Position numbers and translations under genes: made by a program
Notes under the pieces: model-generated
What the model was told of the DNA's origin: nothing
What the model saw: the letters and a program-made list of their open reading frames with translations, nothing else
The model's database searches: none
Source: Nocardia ninae NBRC 108245
Lineage (GTDB): Bacteria > Actinomycetota > Actinomycetes > Mycobacteriales > Mycobacteriaceae
Length of the DNA: 64,000 bases
Assembly: GCF_007990755.1 (NCBI RefSeq)
Contig: NZ_BJXA01000001.1
Location: 248,001 to 312,000, forward strand
Direction of reading: 5' to 3'
Part shown: positions 63,380-64,000 of the stretch, piece after piece
How positions within the stretch are numbered: the first letter of the stretch is position 1
Layout of the letters: each line of letters starts with the position of its first letter

Positions 63380-64000
63380 ATGGCTCAGGAATTGCTCGTC
63401 GCTCTCTGTGCCGCGATGATCGCGGTGGCGGTATTGGTTGTCGGGGATCGGATACGTCCGAAATCATGGCGACAAAACAGTGACGAGTCGTCCAGTCACC
63501 TCGCGCTCGATCTGGCGAAGACCATCTTCACCGCGGTGCTCGCCTTCGTCTTCGTGGCCTGCTGGAACCAGAATCAGAACGCGTACAACCACACGATCAC
63601 CGAGTCGAAGGGCCTCGTCGATACCCACCTGGCCATCCACGCGCTGCCAGCGCCGGACCGGGAGCGGATCCACGACAAGGTCATCGCGTACACCGATCAG
63701 GTCCTCACCGAGGAGTGGCCGCTCATGGAGCGCGAGCGACGGCTCAGCCCCGACACCGAGAAGACGCTCAACTCGCTGCGCGCCGCCGTCATAGCCGTGC
63801 AGTCGGAGGATCCGACCGTCGTCGAGGCACGCACCCGGGCGCTGACCGGCATCGACCGCGTCACTCAAGCCCGCCACGATCGCGCCATCGACGTGGTCCG
63901 TAACCTCCCCCAATTCCTCTACATCGCACTGTGTTTCGGCGCGGTACTGGTACTGCTGAACCCGGTGCTGACCGGCATGCTGGTCACCCGGCGCAGCGTG
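63380..64000 (+). CDS. DUF4239-type membrane protein, cut by the window end
   Basis: The N-terminal 207 residues of a membrane protein whose 3' end lies outside the window. The frame starts MAQELLVALCAAMIAVAVLVVGD with GGAG just upstream. After two N-terminal helices (the second TIFTAVLAFVFVACW) comes a roughly 110-residue soluble loop with NQNQNAYNHTITESKGLVDTHLA, then a third helix FLYIALCFGAVLVLLNPVL. This layout resembles DUF4239/bestrophin-like proteins of unknown function. Only the first part can be judged. Confidence 0.7.
   Translation, partial: MAQELLVALCAAMIAVAVLVVGDRIRPKSWRQNSDESSSHLALDLAKTIFTAVLAFVFVACWNQNQNAYNHTITESKGLVDTHLAIHALPAPDRERIHDKVIAYTDQVLTEEWPLMERERRLSPDTEKTLNSLRAAVIAVQSEDPTVVEARTRALTGIDRVTQARHDRAIDVVRNLPQFLYIALCFGAVLVLLNPVLTGMLVTRRSV

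Noticed and set aside
1-64000. rRNA, tRNA, insertion sequences, prophage or plasmid origin genes
   Set aside because: No rRNA or tRNA sequence, transposase, integrase, phage structural protein or replication initiator was recognised. A tRNA scan would be needed to exclude tRNAs formally.

Overview
The window reads as chromosomal DNA of a high-GC actinobacterium of the Nocardia/Mycobacterium group, most likely a Nocardia. The evidence is uniformly high GC, GTG and TTG starts with AGGAGG-type ribosome binding sites, a mycothiol gene (mshC), an MTB12-like lipoprotein, MMPL and FadD genes, and the gene order mshC / SCO1664-family / DUF3090 / phosphatase / uppP ... lppL-like / pyrD ... PEBP / M20 peptidase. 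From memory this resembles M. tuberculosis Rv2130c-Rv2141c. No rRNA, tRNA, phage, insertion sequence or CRISPR was seen.

Layout. 1-14 kb: a repeat-rich leader, a P1B-4 metal ATPase, a nuclease-fold protein, a lipoprotein with a duplicated module, an epoxide hydrolase/dehalogenase-type hydrolase, a secreted serine protease, then a copper-type pair (PCu(A)C chaperone translationally coupled to a Tat-exported DyP peroxidase), HdeD, a VOC protein, a GT9 glycosyltransferase, ArsR and an M23 peptidase. 14-19.5 kb: a TetR-controlled unit (crotonase-fold gene coupled to a molybdopterin oxidoreductase) with two matching operators, then a hydrolase. 19.6-30.5 kb: a Na+/H+ antiporter with a C-terminal UBP zinc finger, two TetR genes, two enoyl-CoA hydratases, an AI-2E-type transporter, a dienelactone hydrolase and a long copper-type ATPase with a His/Asp-rich N-terminus behind a CsoR-like operator. 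30.7-36 kb: FadD, a Tat-exported MBL-fold protein and a methyltransferase. 36-41.4 kb: the conserved mshC-to-uppP block. 41.8-50.6 kb: an aldo/keto reductase, a heme-uptake ABC operon (hmuT, hmuU, an unassigned small ORF, hmuV) and a minus-strand operon with an MTB12-like lipoprotein, MMPL and DUF2568. 50.7-58 kb: lppL-like, DUF5703, pyrD, a second FadD, then PEBP and M20. 58-61.6 kb: a PatB/MalY-like C-S lyase and a LysE exporter divergent from an Lrp regulator, then a PP2C phosphatase. 63.4 kb to the end: a truncated DUF4239-type membrane protein.

The most unusual non-coding signal is a family of ~71-73 bp repeats, each with an inverted ATGTCCC...GGGACAT pair. It fills at least five intergenic regions, the largest being an array of about 18 units at 61.7-63.1 kb. 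Several long open frames there are by-products of the 72-bp (24-codon) period and are not called as genes.
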